From contig NZ_JAUCZH010000005.1 in assembly GCF_030373185.1 (NCBI RefSeq), forward strand, positions 1-64,000: 64,000 bases of DNA, read 5' to 3'. The DNA is from Tabrizicola sp. (GTDB lineage: Bacteria > Pseudomonadota > Alphaproteobacteria > Rhodobacterales > Rhodobacteraceae). A program made the position numbers and the translations under genes. Position 1 is the first letter of the stretch, and the number at the start of each line of letters is the position of its first letter. The notes beneath the pieces are model-generated. The model was not told the origin of the DNA. It did not search any database and worked only from the letters and a program-made list of their open reading frames with translations. Below are positions 53,077-62,446 of the stretch, piece after piece.

Positions 53077-54381
53077 ATGAAGGTCGTGGTGCTTGGCGCG
53101 GGCGTGATCGGGGTGACTTCGGCCTGGTATCTGGCAAAGGCGGGGCATGAGGTAACGGTGATCGACCGTCAGCCCGCCGCAGCACTGGAAACCAGCTTTG
53201 CCAATGCCGGCGAGATCAGCCCCGGCTATTCCTCGCCATGGGCGGCACCCGGGATTCCGGTCAAGGCGCTGAAGTGGCTGTTCATGGAACATGCGCCCTT
53301 GATCATCCAGCCCAGGATGGACTGGACCAAGCTGTCCTGGATGGCGCGGATGTTGATGAACTGCACGGCGGATGCCTATGCGGTGAACAAGTCGCGCATG
53401 GTGCGGCTGGCGGAATACTCGCGCGATTGCCTGATGGAGTTGCGGGCTGAAACGGGGATCTCTTACGACGAACGAACCCAAGGCACTCTGCAACTGTTCC
53501 GGACGGAAAAGCAGGTGGCGGCGGCGGAAAAGGATATCGCCGTCCTGCGCGCCGATGGCGTCCCGTTCGAGGTGCTGGATGCAGATGCCTGCGTTGCGGC
53601 AGAACCGGGGCTGGCAGGCGCGCGGGGCAAGATTGCCGGCGGCCTGCGGCTTCCGGGCGATGAAACCGGCGATTGCTTCAAGTTCACCCAGTCGCTGGCG
53701 GACATGGCCCGGGCGGCTGGCGTGACTTTCCGGCATGGCGTCTCGATTGACCGCTTGGAGGCAGAAACCGGGCGGATTGCGGCGGTCCATACCTCTGAAG
53801 GGCGGGTGACGGCGGATGCCTTCGTGGTGGCGCTGGGGTCATACTCGCCCAAGTTGGTGGCGCCATTGGGGATCAAGCTGCCGGTCTATCCGGTGAAGGG
53901 CTATTCGATCACCGTGCCGGTGGTGGACGCGGCGAAGGCCCCGGTTTCCACGGTCATGGACGAAACCCACAAGATCGCCATCACCCGGCTGGGGGAGCGG
54001 ATCCGCGTCGGCGGCATGGCGGAAATCGCCGGCTTCGACATGCACCTGCACCCCAAGCGGCAGGCAACGCTGACCCATTCGGTTGAAGATCTGTTCGGCG
54101 GTGCGGGCGATCAATCCCGGGCAGACTTCTGGTGCGGTCTGCGGCCAATGACGCCGGACGGCACGCCGATTGTCGGGCGGTCTTCGGTCAAGAACCTGTT
54201 TCTGAACACCGGCCATGGCACGCTGGGCTGGACAATGGCTGCGGGGTCGGGGCGGGTGCTGGCCGATATCGTCAGCGGTCGCCGGGCCGAGATCGAGGCT
54301 GCGGACCTTGGCTATGCCCGCTACCTGCGGGAAGGCCGCAAGGGAATGCGGGCTGGCGGCGGGGTGCCGGTTCCCGCGTGA
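53077..54381 (+). CDS. dadA: D-amino acid dehydrogenase
   Basis: FAD-dependent membrane-associated dehydrogenase (434 aa) oxidising D-amino acids (D-alanine in particular) to 2-oxo acids. Dinucleotide motif [21 protein letters not shown] at the N-terminus; [19 protein letters not shown] near residue 44 and [14 protein letters not shown] near 389 are characteristic. ATG 53077 matches family starts; ATG 53068 in frame is equally possible. Long AT-richer divergent region separates it from lolA; no racemase gene is adjacent. Confidence 0.92.
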   Translation: MKVVVLGAGVIGVTSAWYLAKAGHEVTVIDRQPAAALETSFANAGEISPGYSSPWAAPGIPVKALKWLFMEHAPLIIQPRMDWTKLSWMARMLMNCTADAYAVNKSRMVRLAEYSRDCLMELRAETGISYDERTQGTLQLFRTEKQVAAAEKDIAVLRADGVPFEVLDADACVAAEPGLAGARGKIAGGLRLPGDETGDCFKFTQSLADMARAAGVTFRHGVSIDRLEAETGRIAAVHTSEGRVTADAFVVALGSYSPKLVAPLGIKLPVYPVKGYSITVPVVDAAKAPVSTVMDETHKIAITRLGERIRVGGMAEIAGFDMHLHPKRQATLTHSVEDLFGGAGDQSRADFWCGLRPMTPDGTPIVGRSSVKNLFLNTGHGTLGWTMAAGSGRVLADIVSGRRAEIEAADLGYARYLREGRKGMRAGGGVPVPA

Positions 54382-54423
54382 CCGACCGCTGATCAGCATT
54401 ACCCAAGGCCGCAAGCACTTGCC

Positions 54424-54473
54424 TTGTCAGGTGCCTGCCCTGACCTGACACAAACCTTTCACACTGACACAAA
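54424..54473. promoter_or_regulatory. Inverted and direct repeats upstream of the cyclase gene
   Basis: Inverted repeat TGTCAGGT (54425-54432) / ACCTGACA (54443-54450), and a 10-bp direct repeat CTGACACAAA at 54445-54454 and 54464-54473, 19 bp apart. Located 131 bp and more in front of the cyclase start. It may combine a dadA terminator with a regulator binding site. Confidence 0.4.
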
Positions 54474-54604
54474 TATCTGCGCAAGCAGATGAAATCATGC
54501 GGGAAGTTCCCCAGAAAGCCGGCTTTCACCGGATGGAATCCGCATTTGCCGATTGCTTTTCGGCCCTACATGGCGACAAAACGATCAGGGGATCGGGGGG
54601 TCTG

Positions 54605-57600
54605 ATGGGGTTGAGCGAAGCGGTTGAGGGGCAGCGACGTCAGGTCACTGTTCTTTTCGCGGATATTGTCGGGTTCACCAATATCGCCGAAACGCTTGGC
54701 GAAGAAGGTGCGTTTGACCTTGTCCGCGATCTGACCACTAACATGACAACAATCGTCTCGGCCGAACGGGGGACAGTGCAGGAATTCCGTGGCGACGGGA
54801 TCATGGCCCTGTTCGGCAGCCCGATTGCGCTGGAAGACGCGCCGCTGCGGGCCTGCCGGACGGCGTTGAAGCTGCAACACATGCTGCGCGATATCGCACC
54901 GCGTTTGCAGGCGCGCTATGGGTTCAGCCCGCAAGTGCGCATCGGTATCCATGCCGGCCCCGTCATCATGGGGGAGGTGGATGATCAGCGTCAGATGCGG
55001 ATGACGGCCATCGGTGACACGGTCAACATCGCCGCACGGCTTCAGGTCGAGGCCGCGCCCGGTGAAAGCCTGATCAGCGAGGTGGTCGCCGGGCAAGTTG
55101 CCGGGCAGGTCGAATTGACCGGTATGGGGGAACGCGCCATTCGCGGGAAATCCCAGCCGATGCAGATCTTGCGGCTGGACGGACTGATCGCCTCTGCCTC
55201 GCGCTTTGATGCGGCGCGGCGGCAGGGGCTGACCTCGCTGGTCGAAAGAGAGCCGGAGCTCGCCCGGCTTGAGGCGCAGCTTGACCGGGCGCGGGGCGGG
55301 CGGATCGAGTTTGTGAACATCGTCGGTGATGCCGGAATTGGCAAATCGCGCCTGATGTATGAATTCCGCAGGCAGCACGAAAAGGACGGTCTGCTGATCC
55401 TTGCGGGCGACTGCATGGCAGACGGGGTCAGCTCGGCTTTCTTGCCCTTTGTCGAACTGGTGCGCACCAGCTTTGGTATCCGCAAATCCGATACCGCCGA
55501 AACGACCGACCGCAAGTTGCGGGCCGGGCTTCAGCAGATCGGCTTCGATATCGATGCCAGTGTGCCGTATCTGATGACCCTGCTGGGCCAGAAGGATTCC
55601 TCAGGTCTTCTGGCCGGTCTGAGCGCCGACCTTATCGGCGTCAGGATGCGTCAGCTGCTGAAAGACCTTCTGTGGCACAGCTGCCGCGACCGCCCGGTCA
55701 TTCTGTTTGTCGAGGATCTGCACTGGATCGACCCGGGTTCAGAACAGCTTTTGCAGCGCATTGCCGCCGCCGCTGATGCGGCCGCCGATGCGGTGCCGCT
55801 TCTGGTGGTTTGCGCCTTTCGGCCCTATTACGCCCCGCCATGGGCCGAGCGTGCCAATGTCATCCGCCTTGCGCTTGGCCCCTTGACCAATGACGGCACG
55901 GTGCAGCTTCTTTCGGAAAAGCTGGGGGTCAGCGACCTTGGGGCCGAACTGGTGCGGCTTGCCGTGGAAAAGATCGAAGGCAACCCGCTATACGCCGAAG
56001 AGATCGCCAAATTCCTGAAATCGCGCCGCAGCGACCTGCCGGATCAGGGCCCGTCGCCGCCCGGGATCGTCTTGCCCGCCAACCTTCAGAACCTGATCAT
56101 GGAACGCTTTGATCAGCTTGACGAACAGACCCGGTCCGTCCTGCATGCGGCCTCGGTGGCGGGCCGTCGGTTCAAATCCGACCTGATTGCCGATGTGATG
56201 GGCCGCACCGTTCCAGTGGAGCTTTGTCTGGCCGAGGCAGAGCAGCTTGAAATCTTGCACCGCGTAACCGGGCCTGACGCAGATTTCATCTTCAACCACG
56301 CGCTTGTGCAGGACGCCGTCTATGCCACCTTGATGACAGCGCAAAAGCGCAGTCTGCATGGCCGGGTCGGGCTGGCGCTGGAGGCCCGGTTTTCCGGCCG
56401 AGAAGCGGATATCGCCGATACGCTGGCAAACCATTTCACCCAGACCGACCTGTTTGAAAAGGCGATCACCTATCTGACGATTGCGGGGCAGAAGAACCTA
56501 CGGATCTTCTCGCTGGAGGTGGCAGACAGCTATTTCGTTCAGGCGGTCGAGATGATGGACCGGCACGGTATCGACATCGGGGCAGAGTTCAGCGCCCAGC
56601 TTCTGTCGGACTGGCTGGAGGTGCAGCAGTGGCGCGCTGACTTTGATCGGTCGATCCGTATTTTCGAACCACGTCTGACGCAGATCGAAGACCTGTCGGG
56701 AACCCGCCGCTATGCGCAGATTCTGGCGCTTCTGGGTGTGGCCTATGTTCAGCAATACCGCTACCGCGAAGCCGACATCCTGCTTGAAAAGGCGCTTCAG
56801 GCTGGCGAGGAACGGAACGAACAGGCCGCCATCGCGCATGCCTTGCTTGGGCTTATGGTGATCGAATGTGTGCGCCCGCGAAACGGGTCGTTTGCGATCG
56901 TGAAGTCAATCTATGACCGCCTTGACGCGATGGCGTTTGAAAAGGACCAGCTATATTTCCAGACCTTTGCCCGGTTCTATCTGTCATGGAGCATGATGAT
57001 CCGCGGTGATCTGGACCCGTCGCTTGCACTGGGCCTTGGCACGATCGAGATCGGCCACCGCGAAAACTATCCGGGCGCCATCGGTTTTGGTTCGACCGCC
57101 GCCGCCTATATCGAATGCATCTGCGAAAACTTCGATCGCTCCATCGCCTATGCCGAAGACGGGGTCAGGCTTGCGGGCGGGATCGTGGACAAGCTGATCT
57201 GTCTCAGCATGAAGGGGTTGTCACTGACCCTTGGTGGACGCGCCGCTGAAGGGCTTGATCTCTTGCTGGATGTCCGCCGCCAGTTGGAAGAGATGCGATA
57301 TCTTAGCCTTTTCAACATTGTCGACATGCCGATCGGTCTGGCGCTGGCCTCAGTCGGGGATCTTGAAAAGGGTCTGTCTTGGCTGGATCGGGCGGCCCTT
57401 GACCATCTGGACCACAAGAACCCGCACGGTGCTTGCGTGACCAACTTCGTGGCGGGAGAGATCTACCGTCAGATGGCCTCGGGCAAGGAAAAACCCAGCG
57501 CAGACCTGCTGCGGCGCAACTTCTGGTTCCTGATTCGCCGCTTGCCCTTTGCCCGCCGCCACGCGCTGCGGCACTATGATCAAGCCATATCTATCGGCAG

Positions 57601-57784
57601 GCAGGCGGCGCTGCATGGCGTGACGGCGCAGGCGATGCTGGGCAAGGCCCGGATCCAGCGGCTGGCACGGCAGCCCGACGCCGCGCAACAGACCCTTGCC
57701 GCAGCGCGGGACGAGCTGTCGCATGTCAGCTGGTCGTGGCTTGAACACCAGATCGCGGCGGAAGAAGCCAGCCTCAGGCGTTGA
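54605..57784 (+). CDS. Class III nucleotide cyclase - AAA/STAND ATPase - TPR protein
   Basis: A 1059-residue cytoplasmic protein. Residues ~12-190 form a class III cyclase domain with both metal Asp residues (D20 in VLFADIVGFT, D64 in FRGDGIMALFG) and GDTVNIAARL. The position that usually carries the adenine-selecting Lys is Glu (QEFRGD) and the second purine position is Thr, so ATP versus GTP use is unclear. A P-loop ATPase follows (GDAGIGKSRL near 258; ILFVEDLHWID near 370), then TPR-like helices to the end. Start 54605 follows a G-run; ATG 54533 is an alternative. Its 3' end overlaps the convergent lipoxygenase gene by 11 bp. Confidence 0.85.
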   Translation: MGLSEAVEGQRRQVTVLFADIVGFTNIAETLGEEGAFDLVRDLTTNMTTIVSAERGTVQEFRGDGIMALFGSPIALEDAPLRACRTALKLQHMLRDIAPRLQARYGFSPQVRIGIHAGPVIMGEVDDQRQMRMTAIGDTVNIAARLQVEAAPGESLISEVVAGQVAGQVELTGMGERAIRGKSQPMQILRLDGLIASASRFDAARRQGLTSLVEREPELARLEAQLDRARGGRIEFVNIVGDAGIGKSRLMYEFRRQHEKDGLLILAGDCMADGVSSAFLPFVELVRTSFGIRKSDTAETTDRKLRAGLQQIGFDIDASVPYLMTLLGQKDSSGLLAGLSADLIGVRMRQLLKDLLWHSCRDRPVILFVEDLHWIDPGSEQLLQRIAAAADAAADAVPLLVVCAFRPYYAPPWAERANVIRLALGPLTNDGTVQLLSEKLGVSDLGAELVRLAVEKIEGNPLYAEEIAKFLKSRRSDLPDQGPSPPGIVLPANLQNLIMERFDQLDEQTRSVLHAASVAGRRFKSDLIADVMGRTVPVELCLAEAEQLEILHRVTGPDADFIFNHALVQDAVYATLMTAQKRSLHGRVGLALEARFSGREADIADTLANHFTQTDLFEKAITYLTIAGQKNLRIFSLEVADSYFVQAVEMMDRHGIDIGAEFSAQLLSDWLEVQQWRADFDRSIRIFEPRLTQIEDLSGTRRYAQILALLGVAYVQQYRYREADILLEKALQAGEERNEQAAIAHALLGLMVIECVRPRNGSFAIVKSIYDRLDAMAFEKDQLYFQTFARFYLSWSMMIRGDLDPSLALGLGTIEIGHRENYPGAIGFGSTAAAYIECICENFDRSIAYAEDGVRLAGGIVDKLICLSMKGLSLTLGGRAAEGLDLLLDVRRQLEEMRYLSLFNIVDMPIGLALASVGDLEKGLSWLDRAALDHLDHKNPHGACVTNFVAGEIYRQMASGKEKPSADLLRRNFWFLIRRLPFARRHALRHYDQAISIGRQAALHGVTAQAMLGKARIQRLARQPDAAQQTLAAARDELSHVSWSWLEHQIAAEEASLRR

Positions 57785-59336
57785 TATTGGCGTCGATGGC
57801 TGACGGCCTGATCAGCCACGGGGCAGCGTTGTGGGGATAGGCCGGGTCGTCATAGCGTTTGTCCAGCGCCAGAAGCTCGGCCTGGAACTGCCGGAACAGC
57901 GCGGCTCCGGTGGCATCAAGGCCCATGTCGCTGAAATCCTGCGCCAGTTTGGCGCGGCGGACGTTCAGGTTGAAATTGGCATTCAACAGCCGCTGATAGA
58001 TGTCCACCGGCAGGCGGCGCTGGTCGGTGTAGACCCGCACCGGATTGCGGTCGACCCAAAGCTGGTAGTTCCACATCACGCTGCCCAGTGCTTCGTGCTG
58101 CACCGCCGCCATGTAGATCAGCCCACCGATGAGCCGCGCCAGACCGGCCTTTGTCAGATCAGCCGCTGTGATCGGGCCAGATACCCGTTCTACCCCGTTG
58201 GGAATGGCCGCCTCCAGCCCGGCCAGCCAGTTGATCACCACGCCATCGGCGCGCAGATCGGCGTCGGTCGGGTAGTATTGGTCGATATAGCGGGCTGCAT
58301 GGGCGTGCATCACGTCGTAAAGCTCGACCAGATTTTGCTGGACGGGTGACACAAGGTTCATCCCGGAAAGCCTGCGATCCTCCCAATCAAGTTCCGGGAC
58401 GATCACGCTGATCCGGTATTTGAGATGGGTCCGCTCGAACAGATCGCACATCCCCTGATGGGTGAAGGAAAAGATCGACTCGAATTCACCCCGGGGCAGC
58501 ATCTGGCCCTTGGTCACCAGAAAGTTGCTGTTCTGCGTGCCATACATATGCGGCCAGACCAGACGGCAGATCGGATGATCGGGCGGCATCCGGTTGCGGG
58601 TCACGATTGCGAAATGCCCGCCGCAGGCAAGGTGGACCCAGTTGAAATGGCGCACCATCGACACTTGCGTCGAGGCCGCGCACATCGCAATGGCCTTTGC
58701 CCGTGGCCAGTGCGGGCTGTCGGGTGTGATCTGGCCAAGGGCGCAGTCGATCCGCACGGCGCGGACGGTTCCGGCATTGGCCGGGTCGGGCGCAAAGATC
58801 ACCCGGCAGTCGACAGGCTCAAGCCCCGGGTTCAGTTCATGGTCCTTCAGGTCCGAGAAATCCCAGACCAGATCAGCGCCATCGCGCTGCAAAAAGCAGG
58901 CATAGGGGCTGTTCAGCGCCATCCCGCCAAGATCAGGCCCGCCCGGCCCGAACAGTTCCACCGGCTTTTTCGGTTTATTCGGATAGATCGCCTGATAGCG
59001 GTCATTGAAGGCGTCCTTCAATGCCACGTCGATATCGGGGTTAATACCGGGGAGGTCCGGCTGATTGGCGGGGTAATATTTGTACATCCACTGCCGCAGG
59101 GCATAGGCGTAATGCATCTTGGCGGAATATTCATCCTCGGGGATCCGGTCGGCAACCTGGATATTTCGAACACCTATGGCAGGCTCTTTAACCACCATTG
59201 CAACGGGCTGGAGCAACGGCTTGGTTTCGGTTGGAACCGGAATCGGCAAGACCTTCTTGCCCTTGAAAATCAGGATGAACATCGAATCCCAGATGAACCT
59301 GCGAATGGTCCAGGACAGGGGAAGACTATCGGTCAT
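57774..59336 (-). CDS. Lipoxygenase-family protein with atypical iron ligands
   Basis: A 520-residue protein with the catalytic core of lipoxygenases (peroxidation of polyunsaturated fatty acids by non-haem iron). H230-x4-H235 in VRHFNWVHLACGGH, followed by HPICRLVWPHMYGTQNSN near 254-271, matches the family's HPI..L..PH...T.NIN block. The third ligand is probably H414 (AAVQHEALG). The fourth position (H+4) is Gly instead of Asn/His, and the C-terminal residue is Ala rather than Ile. No signal peptide or PLAT domain is visible. It lies 27 bp after the haem peroxidase gene in one operon. Confidence 0.8.
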   Translation of the reverse strand: MTDSLPLSWTIRRFIWDSMFILIFKGKKVLPIPVPTETKPLLQPVAMVVKEPAIGVRNIQVADRIPEDEYSAKMHYAYALRQWMYKYYPANQPDLPGINPDIDVALKDAFNDRYQAIYPNKPKKPVELFGPGGPDLGGMALNSPYACFLQRDGADLVWDFSDLKDHELNPGLEPVDCRVIFAPDPANAGTVRAVRIDCALGQITPDSPHWPRAKAIAMCAASTQVSMVRHFNWVHLACGGHFAIVTRNRMPPDHPICRLVWPHMYGTQNSNFLVTKGQMLPRGEFESIFSFTHQGMCDLFERTHLKYRISVIVPELDWEDRRLSGMNLVSPVQQNLVELYDVMHAHAARYIDQYYPTDADLRADGVVINWLAGLEAAIPNGVERVSGPITAADLTKAGLARLIGGLIYMAAVQHEALGSVMWNYQLWVDRNPVRVYTDQRRLPVDIYQRLLNANFNLNVRRAKLAQDFSDMGLDATGAALFRQFQAELLALDKRYDDPAYPHNAAPWLIRPSAIDANINA

Positions 59337-59363
59337 TGAAAACCTGCTTTCTGAATTCCTTGG

Positions 59364-62258
59364 TCAATCGGCAAAAGCCGGGTCGGCCTTTGCATCCGGG
59401 CGCGGCTCCCAGCGGGTTGAATAATGCGTCCCCCGGTCGCGCGCCCAGGGGTCAAAGCTGTTGACCACCTGCGCCAGTTCCGGCGTCAGCTCCGGGATCG
59501 TGCGCATCAGCACGCGCTTCATCGGGGCCACGTCCTGCACATGCCCGTTGACCGGCTGCGTTTCCATCATCCGTTCCGGCCCGTTGTTTTCCACCCACGC
59601 CAGACCGAAATGGCTGTAGAATTCGGGACGGAAGCTGGAGGTGAAGAACCGGTCGGAAAACAGCCGACGCGAGGCGTTGATGATAAAGATCTGGAACTGC
59701 GTTTCGGAAATGGCAAAGCCATGCGGGCGGGTGCTTTCGGCCAGATAGCCTACCACGGTGTCCAGATCCTCGACATTGTCCACCACGCTGCCGTGCGGGT
59801 GGCCAAGGCAATCGTCGGGAAAGGCGGTCTTGCCCGGCTGATCCGGCACCGGAAGTTTCATCGCATGGCTGATGATCTTGGTGCTGTCGCAGACATGCGT
59901 GCCGTAGATATCCCGCAAGGTCGCGGCCAAAGCTCGCTGCTGGGCCAGAGTCGCTGCGTCGGCTGCGTTCAGGATGGCGGCCTTTGACAGCAGGCGCTGG
60001 TCGATGAAATCATCGAAACTGGTCAGTGGACGCAACCCGATCTGACGGCGAAACTCGTTGAAGCGGGGGATGCCTCGTTCCCGGTCGCGCAAGATGTCAA
60101 GCGCGGCCACATCCATGCGCCGCCCGGGCGAGGCCGGGTCAGACAGGTCAAGGTTCTGCAAGAAGACCGGGTGGTTGCCCAAGGACAGGCTGCCCGCCCT
60201 TTGCCGCCCGAACGACAGAGCAAGATCGCGCAGGCCGATCTGGTGGACCGCCCCGGTCGCCTTGCCTCGGAATGTCTCGACCAAAGGCAGGGTGCCGGTG
60301 ATCCGGTTCGGGTCGGCCCGAAGGTTCCGAAGCTCGATCAGGTCTGGCACAAGCGTATGCAGCCGGTAGACGCTGACAAATTCCTCGGTAAAGTTGAACG
60401 GCACGCCAAAGTGGTTGGTCCCGCCGTTCGCCCAGGCCACATCCGCGACATTGCCAGGCATATCCACCGTGCCGGAACCCACAATCCCCGGCCCGGCGGC
60501 AAAGGCGGAATACCACGACGTTGCCAGTTGCGGATTGGGTGAGCCGTGCATCTTTTCGGCAATCCGTTCCAGCACATGCTTCAGCATCGGGTGACCGTCG
60601 CTTAGCCCGAACCAGTTGGAAAACATCGCCGTGCGCAGCGGTTCGTTATACAAAAGCTGCGTGGTCCATTCGGTTGTGTGGATCTTGGCAATCTCGGCCG
60701 AAACGACCAGTCGCGCGATCTGGAAGATCTCTTCATCCGTCACGGCATTGTAGCGGATCGCGTCGCCGGGCCGGTCAGGGTGCCGCAAGCCCGAGTCTTC
60801 GGACCCGTGCGCCGCCACATGTTTGCGGAACTTGTCTACGAAGATGTTGTGTTCGCGCACAAAGACGTTGTGCAGAAAGCTGGTGCCGATGGACCAGTTT
60901 TCCGGGAAACCCACCGCCTCTTGCCCGGCCCATTTCGGGTTCATCGGGTCGGGCGTGCAGTCTGGGGCGCTGTCTTCGCCACAGATTTGCAGCACGGGCA
61001 GATACTTGTCCGGGTCATCCTTTGCCGTGCGTTCCGGCACCTCGACCAGCAAAAGCCTTGCCGGGTCCGCAGGGTCACGCTTGACCCGCCCGACCGAGGT
61101 TTCGTCATGGCCGTACACCTGCGAGGCATCCCACCAGGCCGTCACCAGATTGCGCGTCGTCTTGTAGGACCGGGCCATTTCCTCACGTCCACCTGCCACG
61201 AAGGTTGGCGGGGTGCCGGTTTCGGCAAAGAGCGCCTCTTCGATCTGCATGGCCGGGTTGCAGCCAAAGGCCGCACCCTGCACGCAGCCGACAGTCTGCA
61301 ACTGGTCAGAGTTGCGCCCCTCATCCAGATGGGTGAACCAGTCATGCGTCATGAACTGGATCCAGAAACCAGCCAACACGTTCAGGGTATCGGCTTTCTG
61401 GTAATCGCAATGGGCTGCCTGACCGGAATTCAGGCCCGCGCCGTAGCCTGCGTTGCAAGCAGCGGGGTCGGACTGCTGGCGGGTGAACAGCGCGCGGCTG
61501 ACAAGCTGCGGATCAGGGGTCATCAGGTCGATCCGCCCACCATGACGCGAGGCGGCCTCGGGCGTCAGTTGCTTGTCGGGGAAGGTCGCCCCGAACTGGA
61601 CATTGCGGCCAAAGGGCATGCCGGTTGACCCCATCGCGGGGTTTGCAATGTCATTGCAGACCCCGGTGAGGGTGCGAAACCGGATCATCTCGCCATGGCA
61701 AAGCTGCGCGCCGGTCGTCTGCTCCACCCGCAACAGCGGAAACAGCGGGTCTTCGGGTTGCAGGCGCATTTCCGGCCAGACCCGCAATTCGCGGCCGTCG
61801 ATCACCGCCTTGGTCTTTTCGTTGATACGGCCCAGCGCGTAGTCACGATGGGTCAGGTTGTCGAACAGGCTGAACTTCACCAGCTCGATCCGCGCCCGCT
61901 CCAGATCGATCAGCGCCCCCATGAACCCGCGCCCGGCCTGCGTCATGATGCCAAGCAACGGATGCGCCGGGGGTGTCAGCTTGGGCAACGACTGGATATC
62001 GCCCGCCGACCAGTAGCTTTGCCAATCCACCCAAGGTGTCTTCTGAATCAGCGCGTAGTCCGCCCCGCCCCGGCAGGCCCCCGCCGCAACGTCCGCCTTG
62101 CCGGCAAAGCGGTCTTCGCGGTGGTCCGCAATCGTCGGAAAGCCGCCCGCCACCATCCGCAGACAACTTGCGGCTGCGGGATCACGCCAAAGCCAGACGC
62201 CAAGACCGACCATTCCGACAGCGACAATTCCTGCCGCAAACAAGACGAGCTTTTTCAC
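59364..62258 (-). CDS. Membrane-anchored alpha-dioxygenase-like haem peroxidase (animal peroxidase superfamily)
   Basis: A ~964-residue protein with an N-terminal TM anchor (residues 2-24). Haem-peroxidase landmarks: VCNDIANPAMGSTGMPFGR, the distal-His segment WIQFMTHDWFTHLDE (His ~305), WWDASQVYG (~376), FVREHN (~466) and the proximal-His segment AKIHTTEWTTQLL (His ~527) followed by NWFGL. The latter resembles plant alpha-dioxygenase (AKIHTIDW...NWYGL), which adds O2 to C2 of fatty acids. A GTG start at 62258 is favoured because it begins the TM helix with GGAG upstream; ATG 62393 would put 45 polar residues first. Confidence 0.82.
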   Translation of the reverse strand: MKKLVLFAAGIVAVGMVGLGVWLWRDPAAASCLRMVAGGFPTIADHREDRFAGKADVAAGACRGGADYALIQKTPWVDWQSYWSAGDIQSLPKLTPPAHPLLGIMTQAGRGFMGALIDLERARIELVKFSLFDNLTHRDYALGRINEKTKAVIDGRELRVWPEMRLQPEDPLFPLLRVEQTTGAQLCHGEMIRFRTLTGVCNDIANPAMGSTGMPFGRNVQFGATFPDKQLTPEAASRHGGRIDLMTPDPQLVSRALFTRQQSDPAACNAGYGAGLNSGQAAHCDYQKADTLNVLAGFWIQFMTHDWFTHLDEGRNSDQLQTVGCVQGAAFGCNPAMQIEEALFAETGTPPTFVAGGREEMARSYKTTRNLVTAWWDASQVYGHDETSVGRVKRDPADPARLLLVEVPERTAKDDPDKYLPVLQICGEDSAPDCTPDPMNPKWAGQEAVGFPENWSIGTSFLHNVFVREHNIFVDKFRKHVAAHGSEDSGLRHPDRPGDAIRYNAVTDEEIFQIARLVVSAEIAKIHTTEWTTQLLYNEPLRTAMFSNWFGLSDGHPMLKHVLERIAEKMHGSPNPQLATSWYSAFAAGPGIVGSGTVDMPGNVADVAWANGGTNHFGVPFNFTEEFVSVYRLHTLVPDLIELRNLRADPNRITGTLPLVETFRGKATGAVHQIGLRDLALSFGRQRAGSLSLGNHPVFLQNLDLSDPASPGRRMDVAALDILRDRERGIPRFNEFRRQIGLRPLTSFDDFIDQRLLSKAAILNAADAATLAQQRALAATLRDIYGTHVCDSTKIISHAMKLPVPDQPGKTAFPDDCLGHPHGSVVDNVEDLDTVVGYLAESTRPHGFAISETQFQIFIINASRRLFSDRFFTSSFRPEFYSHFGLAWVENNGPERMMETQPVNGHVQDVAPMKRVLMRTIPELTPELAQVVNSFDPWARDRGTHYSTRWEPRPDAKADPAFAD

Positions 62259-62446
62259 TGTCGCAAGACTCCAAGGGCTTTGACGCGACGCGCAGGTAAT
62301 CACAGTTTGATGATCGTCACCAAATGATTTCCAGCGGCCTTCAATCAGAACGCCTGTGGCCTTTTTCCTTCGCAGTTGACATGGTTTAGGCATCGCTTAC
62401 GGTCAGCCTGCAAATGGCTTTTGCAGCCGGAAGGGAAACGCGGCCG

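Noticed and set aside
59364-62393. Longer form of the haem peroxidase starting at ATG 62393
   Set aside because: It would place 45 polar, unconserved residues before the TM anchor and lacks a ribosome site. GTG 62258 starts at the helix.
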